This document shows positions 10,112 to 18,766 of a DNA stretch of 64,000 bases, in pieces. The position numbers were made by a program, and so were the translations under genes. The notes under the pieces are model-generated. The model was not told the origin of the DNA, did no database searches, and worked only from the letters and a program-made list of their open reading frames with translations. Within the stretch, counting starts at the first letter, position 1; each line of letters starts with the position of its first letter. The stretch is from Arthrospira sp. PCC 9108 (GTDB lineage: Bacteria > Cyanobacteriota > Cyanobacteriia > Cyanobacteriales > Microcoleaceae): positions 744,001 to 808,000 of the forward strand of contig CP066886.1 in NCBI GenBank assembly GCA_016745315.1, in the 5' to 3' direction.

Positions 10112-11732
10112 GATAACTTGTCTCTAGCCCAAATTTGAGAATCATTGAGGTGCTTTTTAAGAGTTGTTTCTGGTAGAGGTCCTTGGAGGTGACTCCAGGG
10201 GAGAACCTGGTTTAATTCCCAGTCTTGATTAACATAAAAATCTATTGGGGGAAGCTGTCCGCGTAATTCCTTAAACCCTCGCCGATAACTTCCGGGACTG
10301 TCCCCATAATGGCGGACTTTTTCCAAGAGATAAGATAAACGGCGATCGCCTCGGGAAATTAAAGCCTGAATTACCGACCATCGATAACTTTCCGGGCGAA
10401 AATCCATCCCATTCGAGCGCAGTTTTTTCTCTAAAAACTTTAATCTTTTTTCGGCTGCTGGATTAACTCCAAACCACTGAAAAGGAGTGTGAGATTTCGG
10501 GACAAAGGTACTACAACCGAGGGTGAGACGTAAACCAGGGGCGGCTTTTTTAATCTCCTGCATCATAGCAACTGTGGCATCTAAATCCTCTGATTCCTCC
10601 CCCGGAATCCCCACCATACCATAGAGTTTAAGGCTTTTTAAGCCTCCGGCTTTGGCATTAATAGCAGCTTGGATAATTTCATCATTATCTAGTTTTTTAT
10701 TGATGATTTTACGGAGGCGATCACTACCACTTTCCACCGCTATAGTAATACTACGAGTATCCCGTTTAGTCAAAGTTTCCGCTAGTTTGACCGTCACCGT
10801 ATTGGTACGCACCGAAGCTAAACTTAATCTGACATCATCATATTCTGGTTTACTGAGATAATCCAACAATTCGTTAAATTCGGGATGTTGAGTCACCGAA
10901 GCCCCCAATAAACCCAGCCTTTTAGTGACAGTTAAACCCCGATTAATTGCCGGAATTAAAGATGATTCAAGATTCGCCGTCCGGAAAGGTAAAGTCAAAT
11001 AACTAGCCAAACAAAAACGGCACATTTCGGGACAACTGCGAACCACTTCCACCATATAGATATTTTCCCAAGCCGCCAATTCCGTGACTACGGTGGAAGC
11101 TGATAGAGTATTTCCGCGATAGGTTTGTTTTTGCACCTGGGGGGAATATCACTATCAATAGGTTTAATAGAAGCGATCGCCCCATCAGCACTGTGATATT
11201 TCACCTCATATAAACTAGGGATATAAACTCCCGGAAGTTGTGCTAAGTGGCGTAATTTAGTCTGTCGGTCGGCTTGTCTAACCTGTTGATAGGCGCTGAT
11301 AAAATTAGGTATTAAATCTTCACCATCTCCCAGTAAAATCACATCAAAAAAATCAGCAAAGGGTTCTGGGTTAGCCGTGAGGACAGGTCCGCCGCCAAAA
11401 ACTAGGGGTTGTTGATTATCGCGCGAGTGCGATCGTCTTGGTAGCCCTAAATCTTCCAACTGCTGTAAAATGTTACTGTAGTCTAATTCCCACGACAGAG
11501 AAAACCCTAATAATTCTGGGTTATTTGGTAGAGGTTCACTCAGATCCGTAAACAGGCGGCTAACTTGTACATCTTGACGAAGTGCTAAAGTCGCCCATAC
11601 TATCTGATAACCTAGGCTAGTAATTCCCACACTGTATTCATTGGGGAAAGCCAAAATCACCGGAACCGCATTAGTTTCCGGTGTAGCTGGAGTAAATAAT
11701 AAACGTTCGCGCGCGAATTGGGTAACAGTCAC
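10093..11732 (-). pseudogene. B12-binding-type radical SAM protein, split by a -1 frameshift in a C tract
   Basis: Two minus-strand frames encode one protein. The N-terminal part (11732-11088) has the cobalamin-binding-like fold of this family (NEYSVGITSLGYQ, LVFGGGPVLTANPEPFADFFD, LLGDGED). The C-terminal part (from about 11136 to 10093) begins QKQTYRGNTLSASTVVTE and has the radical SAM cluster motif C-x3-C-x2-C (SCPEMCRFCLAS) plus GASVTQHPEF and VGIPGEE. The break is at 11139-11144, a run of six C on the minus strand; one more C would rejoin the frames. It may be a true lesion, a read error or a slippage site. The family holds uncharacterised radical SAM proteins; no substrate can be named. 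Confidence 0.85.
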
Positions 11733-11771
11733 AGTATAAAAATTAGGGTGATCAGATTTAGCATATCCAGA

Positions 11772-12026
11772 TTAGTGATATTTTAACTTAAACCACAAAA
11801 TAGTCGAAGCCAATACCAAAGTCGCCACATTAGTTAGGATAATCGGTAGATCTTTAATCAGCGTTCCATATACAATCCATAAAAATACCCCGGTACAGAA
11901 AATTACGAACATTCCCAGGGAGACATCACGGGTCGATTTAGTTTTCCAGGTCTTAATTGCTTGGGGAAGAAATGCAATAGTCGTCAGCATCCCCGCTAAT
12001 AGCCCAATTCCAGTAATTATGTTCAT
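11772..12026 (-). CDS. SemiSWEET-type sugar transporter
   Basis: An 84-residue protein with three transmembrane helices and the SemiSWEET/PQ-loop signature FLPQAIKTWKTKSTRDVSLGMF. SemiSWEETs work as dimers and let sugars move down a gradient. I chose ATG 12026: a longer version from a TTG at 12074 would start inside the terminator hairpin of psbJ. It lies downstream of psbEFLJ on the same strand but beyond that terminator, so it is probably a separate unit. Confidence 0.85.
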   Translation of the reverse strand: MNIITGIGLLAGMLTTIAFLPQAIKTWKTKSTRDVSLGMFVIFCTGVFLWIVYGTLIKDLPIILTNVATLVLASTILWFKLKYH

Positions 12027-12055
12027 AAATTGATGAGCAAATCCTGTGCTTAATT

Positions 12056-12086
12056 CAATAAAAATCCCACCCAAAACGAGTGGGAT
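12056..12086 (-). terminator. Rho-independent terminator of psbEFLJ
   Basis: On the minus strand ATCCCAC (12086-12080) pairs perfectly with GTGGGAT (12070-12064) around a 9-nt loop and is followed by TTTTTATT. It lies 47 bp past the psbJ stop. Confidence 0.8.
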
Positions 12087-12132
12087 ATTATCAACACTTG
12101 AGTATTAACACTCAGATTTTATGGTTCTTAAA

Positions 12133-12252
12133 TTAGAGTGCAGAACCAACACCGACGTAAGCCCCATAGAAAAACAGACCAACCACAACCAGAACACCAG
12201 TTCCGGCTACCGTGGCGATTAACCAAAGGGGAAGTTTAGCATCTCCAGACAC
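12133..12252 (-). CDS. psbJ: Photosystem II protein J
   Basis: A 39-residue one-helix protein, start GTG 12252 with AGAGAGG upstream. The sequence SGDAKLPLWLIATVAGTG, then VGLFFYGAYVGVGSAL at the end, is textbook PsbJ. PsbJ sits beside cytochrome b559 and helps plastoquinone exchange and electron flow out of QA/QB. It is the last gene of psbEFLJ, 78 bp after psbL. It is intact and of normal length. Confidence 0.95.
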   Translation of the reverse strand: MSGDAKLPLWLIATVAGTGVLVVVGLFFYGAYVGVGSAL

Positions 12253-12330
12253 AGCTTTATACCTCTCTATTCAAAATTGAAATTACTGGGGAAAAGGGTA
12301 AATATCTCCAAGGTATAATGGTACTTCTAG

Positions 12331-12450
12331 TTAGTTAAAGAAATAACTAGAAAACAGGATACCCAGGACAAAAATCAACAGCAAGCCCAGATACAGAGAG
12401 GTTCTGTTCAGTTCAACAGGCTGCTTATTGGGGTTACGACTACGATCCAT
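12331..12450 (-). CDS. psbL: Photosystem II protein L
   Basis: A 39-residue protein (MDRSRNPNKQPVELNRTSLY start, LLLIFVLGILFSSYFFN end) that matches PsbL. PsbL is a one-helix subunit at the PSII monomer interface needed for QA function. The AGGAG site that sets its start lies at the psbF stop, so the two genes are only 9 bp apart and translationally linked. Confidence 0.95.
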   Translation of the reverse strand: MDRSRNPNKQPVELNRTSLYLGLLLIFVLGILFSSYFFN

Positions 12451-12459
12451 GTATGTCTC

Positions 12460-12594
12460 CTATCGTTGAATAAACTGCATAGCGGCGATCGCACCCAGGA
12501 AGAAAACTGTAGGAACAGCCAGGGTGTGTACAGCCAACCAGCGAACCGTAAAAATCGGATAAGTTATCGGTTGGTTTTGATTTGCATTCGTCAT
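12460..12594 (-). CDS. psbF: Cytochrome b559 beta subunit
   Basis: A 44-residue protein with one membrane helix. TVRWLAVHTLAVPTVFFLGA carries the axial heme ligand His (H23). With PsbE it forms cytochrome b559 of the PSII reaction centre. It starts 20 bp after psbE and ends 9 bp before psbL. It is intact and of normal length. Confidence 0.96.
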   Translation of the reverse strand: MTNANQNQPITYPIFTVRWLAVHTLAVPTVFFLGAIAAMQFIQR

Positions 12595-12614
12595 GTTTTT
12601 AAGTTCTCCTGGAT

Positions 12615-12863
12615 CTACTTAGCAATAAATTGTTGAATTTGTGTTTTGCTATCTTGGCGTTCAGTGATAATCGGTAGTTCCTGGCGCTCTTGAGTAAAAT
12701 ACTCATTAGGGCGAGGTGTACCAAAAGCATCATAAGCCAAGCCGGTGCTGACAAATAACCATCCAGCAATAAACAAAGCCGGAATTGTCAGACTATGAAT
12801 CACCCAATAACGGACACTTGTAATAATGTCACCAAAAGGACGCTCACCAGTAGTACCTGCCAT
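12615..12863 (-). CDS. psbE: Cytochrome b559 alpha subunit
   Basis: An 82-residue protein. SVRYWVIHSLTIPALFIAGW has the heme ligand H23, followed by the lumenal tail FGTPRPNEYFTQERQELPI. PsbE pairs with PsbF to hold the b559 heme and is needed for PSII assembly. It heads the psbEFLJ operon, with CAGGAGAGA just upstream of ATG 12863. The order rubA-ycf48-psbEFLJ is the conserved cyanobacterial arrangement. Confidence 0.97.
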   Translation of the reverse strand: MAGTTGERPFGDIITSVRYWVIHSLTIPALFIAGWLFVSTGLAYDAFGTPRPNEYFTQERQELPIITERQDSKTQIQQFIAK

Positions 12864-12911
12864 TTAAGTCTCTCCTGTTAACAAATCCACAACTTACAGA
12901 CTCTCAATCAT

Positions 12912-12917
12912 ATTATA
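12912..12917 (-). promoter_or_regulatory. -10-like element upstream of psbE
   Basis: TATAAT on the minus strand, 49 bp before the psbE start, inside an A/T-rich stretch flanked by CTCTC/GAGAG. A TTGTTA lies about 20 bp further upstream, a wide spacing for a -35. The assignment is by pattern only. Confidence 0.4.
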
Positions 12918-12982
12918 ATAGGGTAGAGAGTCACTTATAACAAGCCAATTTTACCAACATTTTTTAAAGGCTGGTTTTTCTC

Positions 12983-13993
12983 TCAACTAGATGCTGAGGT
13001 GTTTCCGGTGTATCTAAGTAATGTTCCCCGTTGACCGAGTATAAATCCCCGTTTAGGACTCATAAACTCAATGCGGTAAAAATTGGAGGGAATATCCTCA
13101 ACTTTCCTGTCTTTTTGCCAGGTTTCACCCCCATCAAAACTACAGAGAAGGTTACCACTACCGCCAGTGACCCAAATCTCTTCGGGGGTACGATAAGCCA
13201 AATCCAGTAATCCCCAACTGGTGGAAAACTCTGGCTTAATAGGATCACTCCATTCTTCGGGATCATTAGGGTCGCTAAACCGGATCTCACCGCCACGGGC
13301 TAACATCCAGAGTCGGTTATCCTGACCAAAGCCAATTTTTTCTAGGCGTTTAGAACTATAGCGAATGTGGGGAGTCCAAGAGGTCTGTCCCGGTTCCCAA
13401 GTCGAGTAAAAATTACCCTTAGCTGAAACGGTAACATATTCGCCTTGTTCCGAGCGAGACAAGCTGCGAATTACTCCCACAGCATCTTCTACCATAGCCT
13501 GCCAAGTTTGACCGCCATCTTTAGTTTGATAGATAGCTCCGACATTAGTAGTCATTTCCGCCGCACTAGGTCCGAGGGCGACAATATTATTGGGAGCGCC
13601 GGGGAGTTTATTGCTGAGGGCGATGCGAGTCCAGGACTTACCCCCATCAGTGCTATGGAGAAGTACAGAAGGCTCACCGACAACCCATCCTTCCGAGCCG
13701 CTAAAACTAACAGAGGTCAGCAGAAGATTAGGTTCATCGAGATCTAGCTGTTTAGTTTCCCAGGTCTTACCGCCATCTTGAGTTTCTAACAAAGTGGCAT
13801 TGCTACCGACAATCCAACCATGATCGGAGTTATCGACAAAATCGATATCAAATAACTTGGCATCTGTAGCCACGGGGACTAATTCCCAAGGATTATAGCT
13901 AACATCTGGCAGATAGTCACAACTTGCACAGAACAAAGCCACAGCTATCAAAATGGCAAATTTTTGCAAAAATTTAGGGAACTGCATTTTCAA
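12983..13993 (-). CDS. ycf48: Photosystem II assembly factor Ycf48 (HCF136), lipoprotein
   Basis: A 336-residue Ycf48. The signal segment KFAILIAVALFCASC ends in a lipobox with C25, so it should be a lumenal lipoprotein. The rest is a seven-bladed beta-propeller with repeated G-W-x-V-G and DGG-x-TW motifs (DHGWIVGSNATLLETQDGGKTWE, then repeats). Ycf48 binds newly made D1 and early PSII assembly complexes. It lies between rubA and psbE on the same strand, 119 bp before psbE, a conserved grouping of PSII assembly factors with b559. Confidence 0.96.
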   Translation of the reverse strand: MKMQFPKFLQKFAILIAVALFCASCDYLPDVSYNPWELVPVATDAKLFDIDFVDNSDHGWIVGSNATLLETQDGGKTWETKQLDLDEPNLLLTSVSFSGSEGWVVGEPSVLLHSTDGGKSWTRIALSNKLPGAPNNIVALGPSAAEMTTNVGAIYQTKDGGQTWQAMVEDAVGVIRSLSRSEQGEYVTVSAKGNFYSTWEPGQTSWTPHIRYSSKRLEKIGFGQDNRLWMLARGGEIRFSDPNDPEEWSDPIKPEFSTSWGLLDLAYRTPEEIWVTGGSGNLLCSFDGGETWQKDRKVEDIPSNFYRIEFMSPKRGFILGQRGTLLRYTGNTSASS

Positions 13994-14007
13994 TCTGGTT
14001 AAATCCC

Positions 14008-14343
14008 TTAACGTAAACCATACAAACTAATAAAAAACAGAAATGCCAAAGCCAGCCCGCCAAAAATGAGAAGACTTTTCTGTTGAGAGGTCAGGGTATT
14101 GACTCCCAGGCCAAACCCCAGATTCTCCTCAAATCCAGACGGACTTGAGGAGGAACCAATATTCCTAAATTGGCTGCGGGGCGCACCGCAAACGGGACAA
14201 CGCCACCGAGTTGGCAGATCTTCAAATTCAGTACCTGGGGGAATATTGCCTGTAGAACTGCCTTTGGAGGGTTCATAGACGTAACCGCAGGCGTTACACT
14301 CATATCGGTCTGGAGATTTGACTTCAGTGGCTGGCTCACTCAT
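14008..14343 (-). CDS. rubA: Membrane-anchored rubredoxin
   Basis: A 111-residue protein starting at ATG 14343 (a longer in-frame version from 14406 lacks support). The rubredoxin domain has YECNACGYVYEP and WRCPVCGAP, giving the four iron-binding cysteines C16, C19, C49 and C52. A linker and a C-terminal transmembrane helix (LLIFGGLALAFLFFISLYGL) anchor it in the thylakoid. RubA is needed for PSII/PSI assembly in phototrophs. It starts the rubA-ycf48 pair, with 14 bp between the genes. Confidence 0.95.
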   Translation of the reverse strand: MSEPATEVKSPDRYECNACGYVYEPSKGSSTGNIPPGTEFEDLPTRWRCPVCGAPRSQFRNIGSSSSPSGFEENLGFGLGVNTLTSQQKSLLIFGGLALAFLFFISLYGLR

Positions 14344-14599
14344 AGTACGGACGGTCGGGGAGTTAATTATTAAAAGTCTATTACATAATATTACAGAACC
14401 TGACAAAGTTAAATCAATCTGTGGCGATCGCCAAAAGACAGTTAAATCGCCAAAAGACAGTTAAAAGGTTGAGCAGTGTCGGTAAGCACGCTAATCGCAG
14501 ATTTCTGTTAAGATCCAACCTAGCCATAGCTAAATCGTGTCCCACTGAACCGATCAGATCTTTGATTGCTCAGAAGAATGGGTCTAAAACCCTGTTTTT

Positions 14600-14879
14600 C
14601 TAGGACGGCTTTGTTCTAAAATGGAGAAGTCTACAGGCTCAAGAGGCGTTGAAATAGCTACGATGAGAGCGCACCTAGACAGTTCCGATGGGCAATGTTG
14701 AACTACATCCCCGAAGAAAACCAGCTTTGGGCTTGAGTAGAATCAAACATAGTCGCCCCAGGGCATGGGGAGACTCTAAACGGACGCAGAGCGAGGGTAA
14801 GACTACTTCCGGTAGCACATGGCTGTGAAGCGTCAAGGAATCCTTACTGCTTCAGGCAGGACGAGGAGGTATGTCAAAG
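14600..14879 (+). mobile_element. IS200/IS605-type (TnpB) 3' end remnant, copy 1
   Basis: About 280 bp upstream of ndhC. The frame from 14688 to 14829 encodes a TnpB-like C-terminal tail (RRKPALGLSR, then PRAWGDSKRTQSEGKTT, recalling the ACGD region at TnpB ends) and ends TGA. It is followed by GTCAAGGAATCC and a hairpin-like right end (GACGAGGAGGTATGTCAA). Positions 14747-14879 are about 90% identical to the copy at 16575. The catalytic part is gone. The 3' region of such genes doubles as the guide (omega) RNA, so a non-coding RNA could still be made. The rest of 14344-14600 shows nothing I can name. Confidence 0.55.
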
Positions 14880-14939
14880 GTACAAGTGATCTAATAATAT
14901 AAAGAACCAGTTACAAAACTATAACTCTGTTGATCTGCT

Positions 14940-15302
14940 GTGTTTTTTCTCAACGGTTACGAATATTTCCTGGGCTTCCTAATCATCTGTAGCCTAGTCC
15001 CGATACTAGCTCTAGGAGCCTCCAAAATCCTCCGACCCCAAAGTAGAAGCGCCACCCGTCGCATAACCTACGAGTCAGGCTGTGAACCCATAGGGGGAGC
15101 CTGGATTCAATTCAACATTCGCTACTATATGTTTGCCCTAGTCTTTGTCATCTTTGATGTAGAGACAGTATTTCTGTACCCCTGGGCGGTAGCATTTCAT
15201 AGATTAGGCCTACTAGCCTTCATAGAAGCACTCATCTTTATTACCATCCTAGTCATTGCTTTAGTCTACGCATGGCGCAAGGGTGCGTTGGAATGGTCAT
15301 AG
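14940..15302 (+). CDS. ndhC: NAD(P)H-quinone oxidoreductase subunit 3
   Basis: A 120-residue NdhC with three membrane helices; start GTG 14940 gives the family N-terminus FFLNGYEYFLGFL. The conserved loop RRITYESGCEPIGGAWIQFN carries the loop cysteine and leads to RYYMFALVFVIFDVETVFLYPW. NdhC is part of the membrane arm of NDH-1, which runs cyclic electron flow and respiration. It is first in ndhCKJ; ndhK follows after 25 bp. Confidence 0.96.
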   Translation: MFFLNGYEYFLGFLIICSLVPILALGASKILRPQSRSATRRITYESGCEPIGGAWIQFNIRYYMFALVFVIFDVETVFLYPWAVAFHRLGLLAFIEALIFITILVIALVYAWRKGALEWS

Positions 15303-15327
15303 GTACGCTACTACAGGTTATAAAAAT

Positions 15328-16053
15328 ATGACAACTCAAAGTCCTTCACCGAATACAACTATCATCAACCCCATGGAGCGACCCCAGGTCACTCAGGAAT
15401 TATCGGAAAATGTGATCCTGACCACGGTTGATGATCTCTACAACTGGGCTAGATTATCTAGTCTGTGGCCGTTACTCTATGGGACTGCCTGTTGTTTTAT
15501 TGAATTTGCGGGTCTAATTGGTTCGCGGTTTGACTTCGATCGCTTTGGATTAGTGCCCAGGTCCAGCCCCAGACAAGCAGATCTGTTAATCACAGCGGGA
15601 ACTATCACCATGAAATATTCCCCCATGTTGGTCAGGCTTTACGAACAAATGCCCGAGCCCAAATATGTGATTGCTATGGGAGCGTGTACCGTCACCGGGG
15701 GAATGTTTAGCATGGACTCCACCACCGCAGTGCGAGGGGTAGATAAGCTGATCCCGGTAGATGTTTACATCCCCGGCTGTCCTCCTCGCCCGGAAGCGAT
15801 CATTGATGCGATTATTAAACTACGCAAGAAAATCGCTAACGAATCATTCCAGGAGCGGGGAAATCTCCAACAGACCCACCGCTACTATACGCGATCGCAT
15901 AATCTGAAAGTAGTCGAACCCATTTTAACCGGGGAATACTTAGAATCAACTACCCGTCAAGTACCCCCGAAACAACTGACCGAGGCGATCGGGATGCCCG
16001 TGCCCCCCGCCCTACAAACCGAACCCATGAAAAAGGAGGAACAGCGTGGCTGA
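15328..16053 (+). CDS. ndhK: NAD(P)H-quinone oxidoreductase subunit K
   Basis: A 241-residue NdhK from ATG 15328 (a longer frame from 15283 overlaps ndhC and lacks a site). It holds the N2 iron-sulfur cluster: C55 and C56 in YGTACCFIEF, C120 in MGACTVTGG and C151 in YIPGCPPRPE. The C-terminus is longer than in bacterial NuoB, as in other cyanobacteria. It passes electrons to plastoquinone at the junction of the two arms. It overlaps ndhJ by 8 bp. Confidence 0.96.
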   Translation: MTTQSPSPNTTIINPMERPQVTQELSENVILTTVDDLYNWARLSSLWPLLYGTACCFIEFAGLIGSRFDFDRFGLVPRSSPRQADLLITAGTITMKYSPMLVRLYEQMPEPKYVIAMGACTVTGGMFSMDSTTAVRGVDKLIPVDVYIPGCPPRPEAIIDAIIKLRKKIANESFQERGNLQQTHRYYTRSHNLKVVEPILTGEYLESTTRQVPPKQLTEAIGMPVPPALQTEPMKKEEQRG

Positions 16054-16555
16054 GACCGAAACCGAAGCCCCCATCATTGAAGCCGGACCCGTCTCCCAGT
16101 GGTTAAGTCAGAATGGATTTGACCATGAATTTCTGGGTCCCAATCATGTGGGAGTCGAGATGATTAAAGTAGACCGGGATTATTTAATTCCCCTAGCTAC
16201 TGCCTTATATGCCTATGGTTTCAACTATCTACGGTGTCAATGTGCCTATGATATGGGACCAGGGGAAGATTTAGTCAGCACCTACCATCTCGCCAAAGTG
16301 GGCGACAATGTGGAACAACTAGAGGAAGTTTGCGTCAAAGTCTTCGTTCCGCGAAGCGACCCAAAAGTTCCCTCAGTTTATTGGATTTGGAAGGCGGCGG
16401 ACTTCCAAGAACGTGAGTCCTATGATATGTATGGTATCGTCTACGAAGGCCATCCTAACCTGAAGCGCATTTTAATGCCAGAAGATTGGATAGGCTGGCC
16501 ACTTCGCAAAGACTATATCTCGCCAGAGTTCCATGAGTTGCAAGATGCGTATTAG
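16046..16555 (+). CDS. ndhJ: NAD(P)H-quinone oxidoreductase subunit J
   Basis: A 169-residue NdhJ (NuoC-like). Start GTG 16046, with a strong AAGGAGG site inside the end of ndhK. Conserved block: WKAADFQERESYDMYGIVYEG followed by HPNLKRILMPEDWIGWPLRKDY. It is part of the peripheral arm of NDH-1. Overlap with ndhK indicates translational coupling. Confidence 0.96.
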   Translation: MAETETEAPIIEAGPVSQWLSQNGFDHEFLGPNHVGVEMIKVDRDYLIPLATALYAYGFNYLRCQCAYDMGPGEDLVSTYHLAKVGDNVEQLEEVCVKVFVPRSDPKVPSVYWIWKAADFQERESYDMYGIVYEGHPNLKRILMPEDWIGWPLRKDYISPEFHELQDAY

Positions 16556-16574
16556 TGGATGAGTGGGGTGTTAT

Positions 16575-16702
16575 ACATAGTCGCCACAGGGCATTGGGAG
16601 ACTCTAAACGGACGCAGAGCGAGGGTAAGACTACTTAGGTAGCACATTGCTGTGAAGCGTCAAGGAATCCTCGCTCCTTCAGGACGAGGAGGTATGTCAA
16701 AG
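16575..16702 (+). mobile_element. IS200/IS605-type (TnpB) 3' end remnant, copy 2
   Basis: A 128-bp near copy of 14747-14879, 20 bp past ndhJ, in the same orientation. It keeps GGGAGACTCTAAACGGACGC and the end hairpin around GACGAGGAGGTATGTCAAAG but no transposase frame. A TnpB right end left by excision or decay is the best reading. Copies on both sides of ndhCKJ could recombine. Confidence 0.55.
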
Positions 16703-17002
16703 TTTTTATCAGGTCAGACCATAACCGTTATGGGTGTTGACCGTTAAGAACAGTGGGTAGCTCTATAGCGCCCACTACTCCCCAGGGGGTGAAATTAGGA
16801 TGTCCCCCGTTCACAACCAAATTGCAATCTTTCTCAAAAGTCTGGTATATTTTCTTAGGCTCATGCTGGTATATTCAATGTGGTCTTAAGAATACGCACT
16901 CAGAGCAAGCGAGTGTATTCTGTTGAGATTAAGTCAAGGAACATGGACTTGATCTTGCAAAAACTGTCTTAGTCCAACATTTTGGTGGAGGAGTTCAAGC
17001 TA
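16703..17002. other. Intergenic leader before the SdrD-like gene
   Basis: About 300 bp without a gene. The only structures seen are a short hairpin (GTGGG at 16750, CCCAC near 16772) and two copies of CTGGTATATT about 30 bp apart near 16843 and 16868. It probably holds the promoter of the gene at 17003. Confidence 0.35.
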
Positions 17003-18574
17003 ATGTCAAACCTTACAGGTACTAGTTTTATAGATGTCAACGGCACCGGGGTATTCGATCCTGGTGATCTGAGAATAGCTAATGCTGCGGTATTCACGGA
17101 TTTGCCCCCGTTTAATAACGTATACGAACCAGAGCGAGGTGAACGGAGCGGCATTACCAATGAGAATGGAGAGTTTGTAATCACTGATTTACAGACTTTA
17201 GGAGCCGGGACTCCGTTCCAACTTCGACAAGTCCTTCCTCCCGATGTCAGCACTGGTGGGAGCAACCTGCCCATCGATTTCAGCGTTCCCGCCGATCCGA
17301 CCCAGAACCTAGGCCCAGTTTCCATTGTTAACTTGCCTCCGGTTGTCCCTGTCCCTCCAGTTCCCCCAATTACCAGCAAGGGTAACATCCAAGGTCGGAC
17401 TTTCGTAGATAACAATGTTGATGGCATCTTTAACCTTGACGACGAACCTGTTGTCGGTGGTATTCCTCTGTTCCTTGACTTAGACGGTAACGGACTCTGG
17501 ACAGCCAACGAACCCATTACAGTAAGCCGTCCTGATGGTTCTTATTCCTTCAACAACCTGGCTCCTGGAACCTATCAACTGCGGCCCCTATTGCCAGGGA
17601 ACGACGTACCCCCAGGATTAGGTGGTGTAACTCGCTTTGCAGATAGATTAGTTGCCACTAATGATGATCCAAAATTAGTTAACGTTTCCGGCGGTGCTGT
17701 TACCTTCCAGGACTTGGGCTATGTAGTTCCCGGAAGCATCTACGGTTTTGTAGTTTCCGATGCCAACAGTAACGGTGTTGCCGATCCCGGAGAACCAGGT
17801 ATCCCTGGCATTACCGTAGCTGGCGGCGGAAGAACTGCGGTTACAGATGCCAATGGTTTCTACATCCTTGATGTAGATGCAAGATTCCCAACCTTCTCCG
17901 ATGCAGAGTTGGCCCAAAATCCCTACCTGCACTATGTACTTTCCAACGAGCCTGGGTTGTTGACAGAAAGTTTTGCAGTCGAGGTGGTTAATCCTCCTGG
18001 TAACTTGGTAGCTACCGGACCTGATCCTGATTTTGATGTGGCTTTGGGTCGTGGTCAAGCTGCACAAAAGAACTTTTTCTTTAACGTTCCCCCCAGCCTG
18101 GTGGGAGGTCCTGGAGTTCCAGATAGTATCACTGGCTTTGTGTTCACCGATGTTAACATTGACAGTGCCTACCAAGTTGGTGAACCCCTCCTCGAAGGTA
18201 TAACCGTTTACCTAGATCTGAATAAGGACGGAGAGTTAAACAGTGGTCCCCTGCGTGACCCAGTAACCGGGGCGGTGATTCTGGATGCTAACGGCAACCC
18301 ATTCCCGGCTGAACCGAGTACAGTAACTGGCCCTGGCGGTAGTTTTGGCTTCTTTGATGTCTCCCGCTGGTTGCCCTTTATCGGACCAGGGGATGTTGAA
18401 TTTATTGTCCGGGCTGAAGCACCTGCTTCCTTACCTTTCCTCACGACTGCCCAGCCAGTTATCTTTGGTGACGGATTGCGAGTTTTGGCGGAAGTGGGCG
18501 CGTCTAGCCTAGCCTTCGGTATGTCCCAGTTCCCTCCTGTTATTGCTGCTGCTGATCCTAGTTTTGGCTTTTAA
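17003..18574 (+). CDS. SdrD B-like repeat protein, probably cell-surface or secreted
   Basis: A protein of about 523 residues built from four SdrD/Cna-B-type beta-sandwich repeats. Each opens with a motif like GRTFVDNNVDGIFNLDDEP or GFVVSDANSNGVADPGEPG, whose Asp/Asn ladder suits calcium binding, and closes with DGSYSFNNLAPGTY-like text. The low-charge, Pro/Gly/Asn-rich composition fits an extracellular scaffold. No signal peptide or sorting motif is visible, so export, if any, would use a C-terminal signal (the end is PSFGF). I chose ATG 17003; a GTG at 16982 would add seven residues. Role unknown; surface layer or adhesion is a guess. Confidence 0.75.
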   Translation: MSNLTGTSFIDVNGTGVFDPGDLRIANAAVFTDLPPFNNVYEPERGERSGITNENGEFVITDLQTLGAGTPFQLRQVLPPDVSTGGSNLPIDFSVPADPTQNLGPVSIVNLPPVVPVPPVPPITSKGNIQGRTFVDNNVDGIFNLDDEPVVGGIPLFLDLDGNGLWTANEPITVSRPDGSYSFNNLAPGTYQLRPLLPGNDVPPGLGGVTRFADRLVATNDDPKLVNVSGGAVTFQDLGYVVPGSIYGFVVSDANSNGVADPGEPGIPGITVAGGGRTAVTDANGFYILDVDARFPTFSDAELAQNPYLHYVLSNEPGLLTESFAVEVVNPPGNLVATGPDPDFDVALGRGQAAQKNFFFNVPPSLVGGPGVPDSITGFVFTDVNIDSAYQVGEPLLEGITVYLDLNKDGELNSGPLRDPVTGAVILDANGNPFPAEPSTVTGPGGSFGFFDVSRWLPFIGPGDVEFIVRAEAPASLPFLTTAQPVIFGDGLRVLAEVGASSLAFGMSQFPPVIAAADPSFGF

Positions 18575-18645
18575 TGGTTAGGGGAAGCATTCCAGTAGCC
18601 TTGCTCATTAGGGTGTAAAAATAGGCGTAAAAATATAATTGTGAT

Positions 18646-18681
18646 CATCCCAGGCTGAAAGTTGGCTTGGGATGTTTTTTT
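18646..18681 (+). terminator. Rho-independent terminator after the SdrD-like gene
   Basis: CATCCCA-x-GC pairs with GC-x-TGGGATG and is followed by seven T. It lies 72 bp past the stop at 18574. Confidence 0.8.
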
Positions 18682-18766
18682 GTTTTGTATCAAAATACTC
18701 AATTTTTGTGGTAAGGAGGTATTATTATATACCGAGAGGGTTAACGGGGGTTTAAAAGATTAAAAG

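Noticed and set aside
14421..14603. A 60-codon frame upstream of ndhC
   Set aside because: Basic, low-quality composition, no homology recognised and no ribosome binding site.
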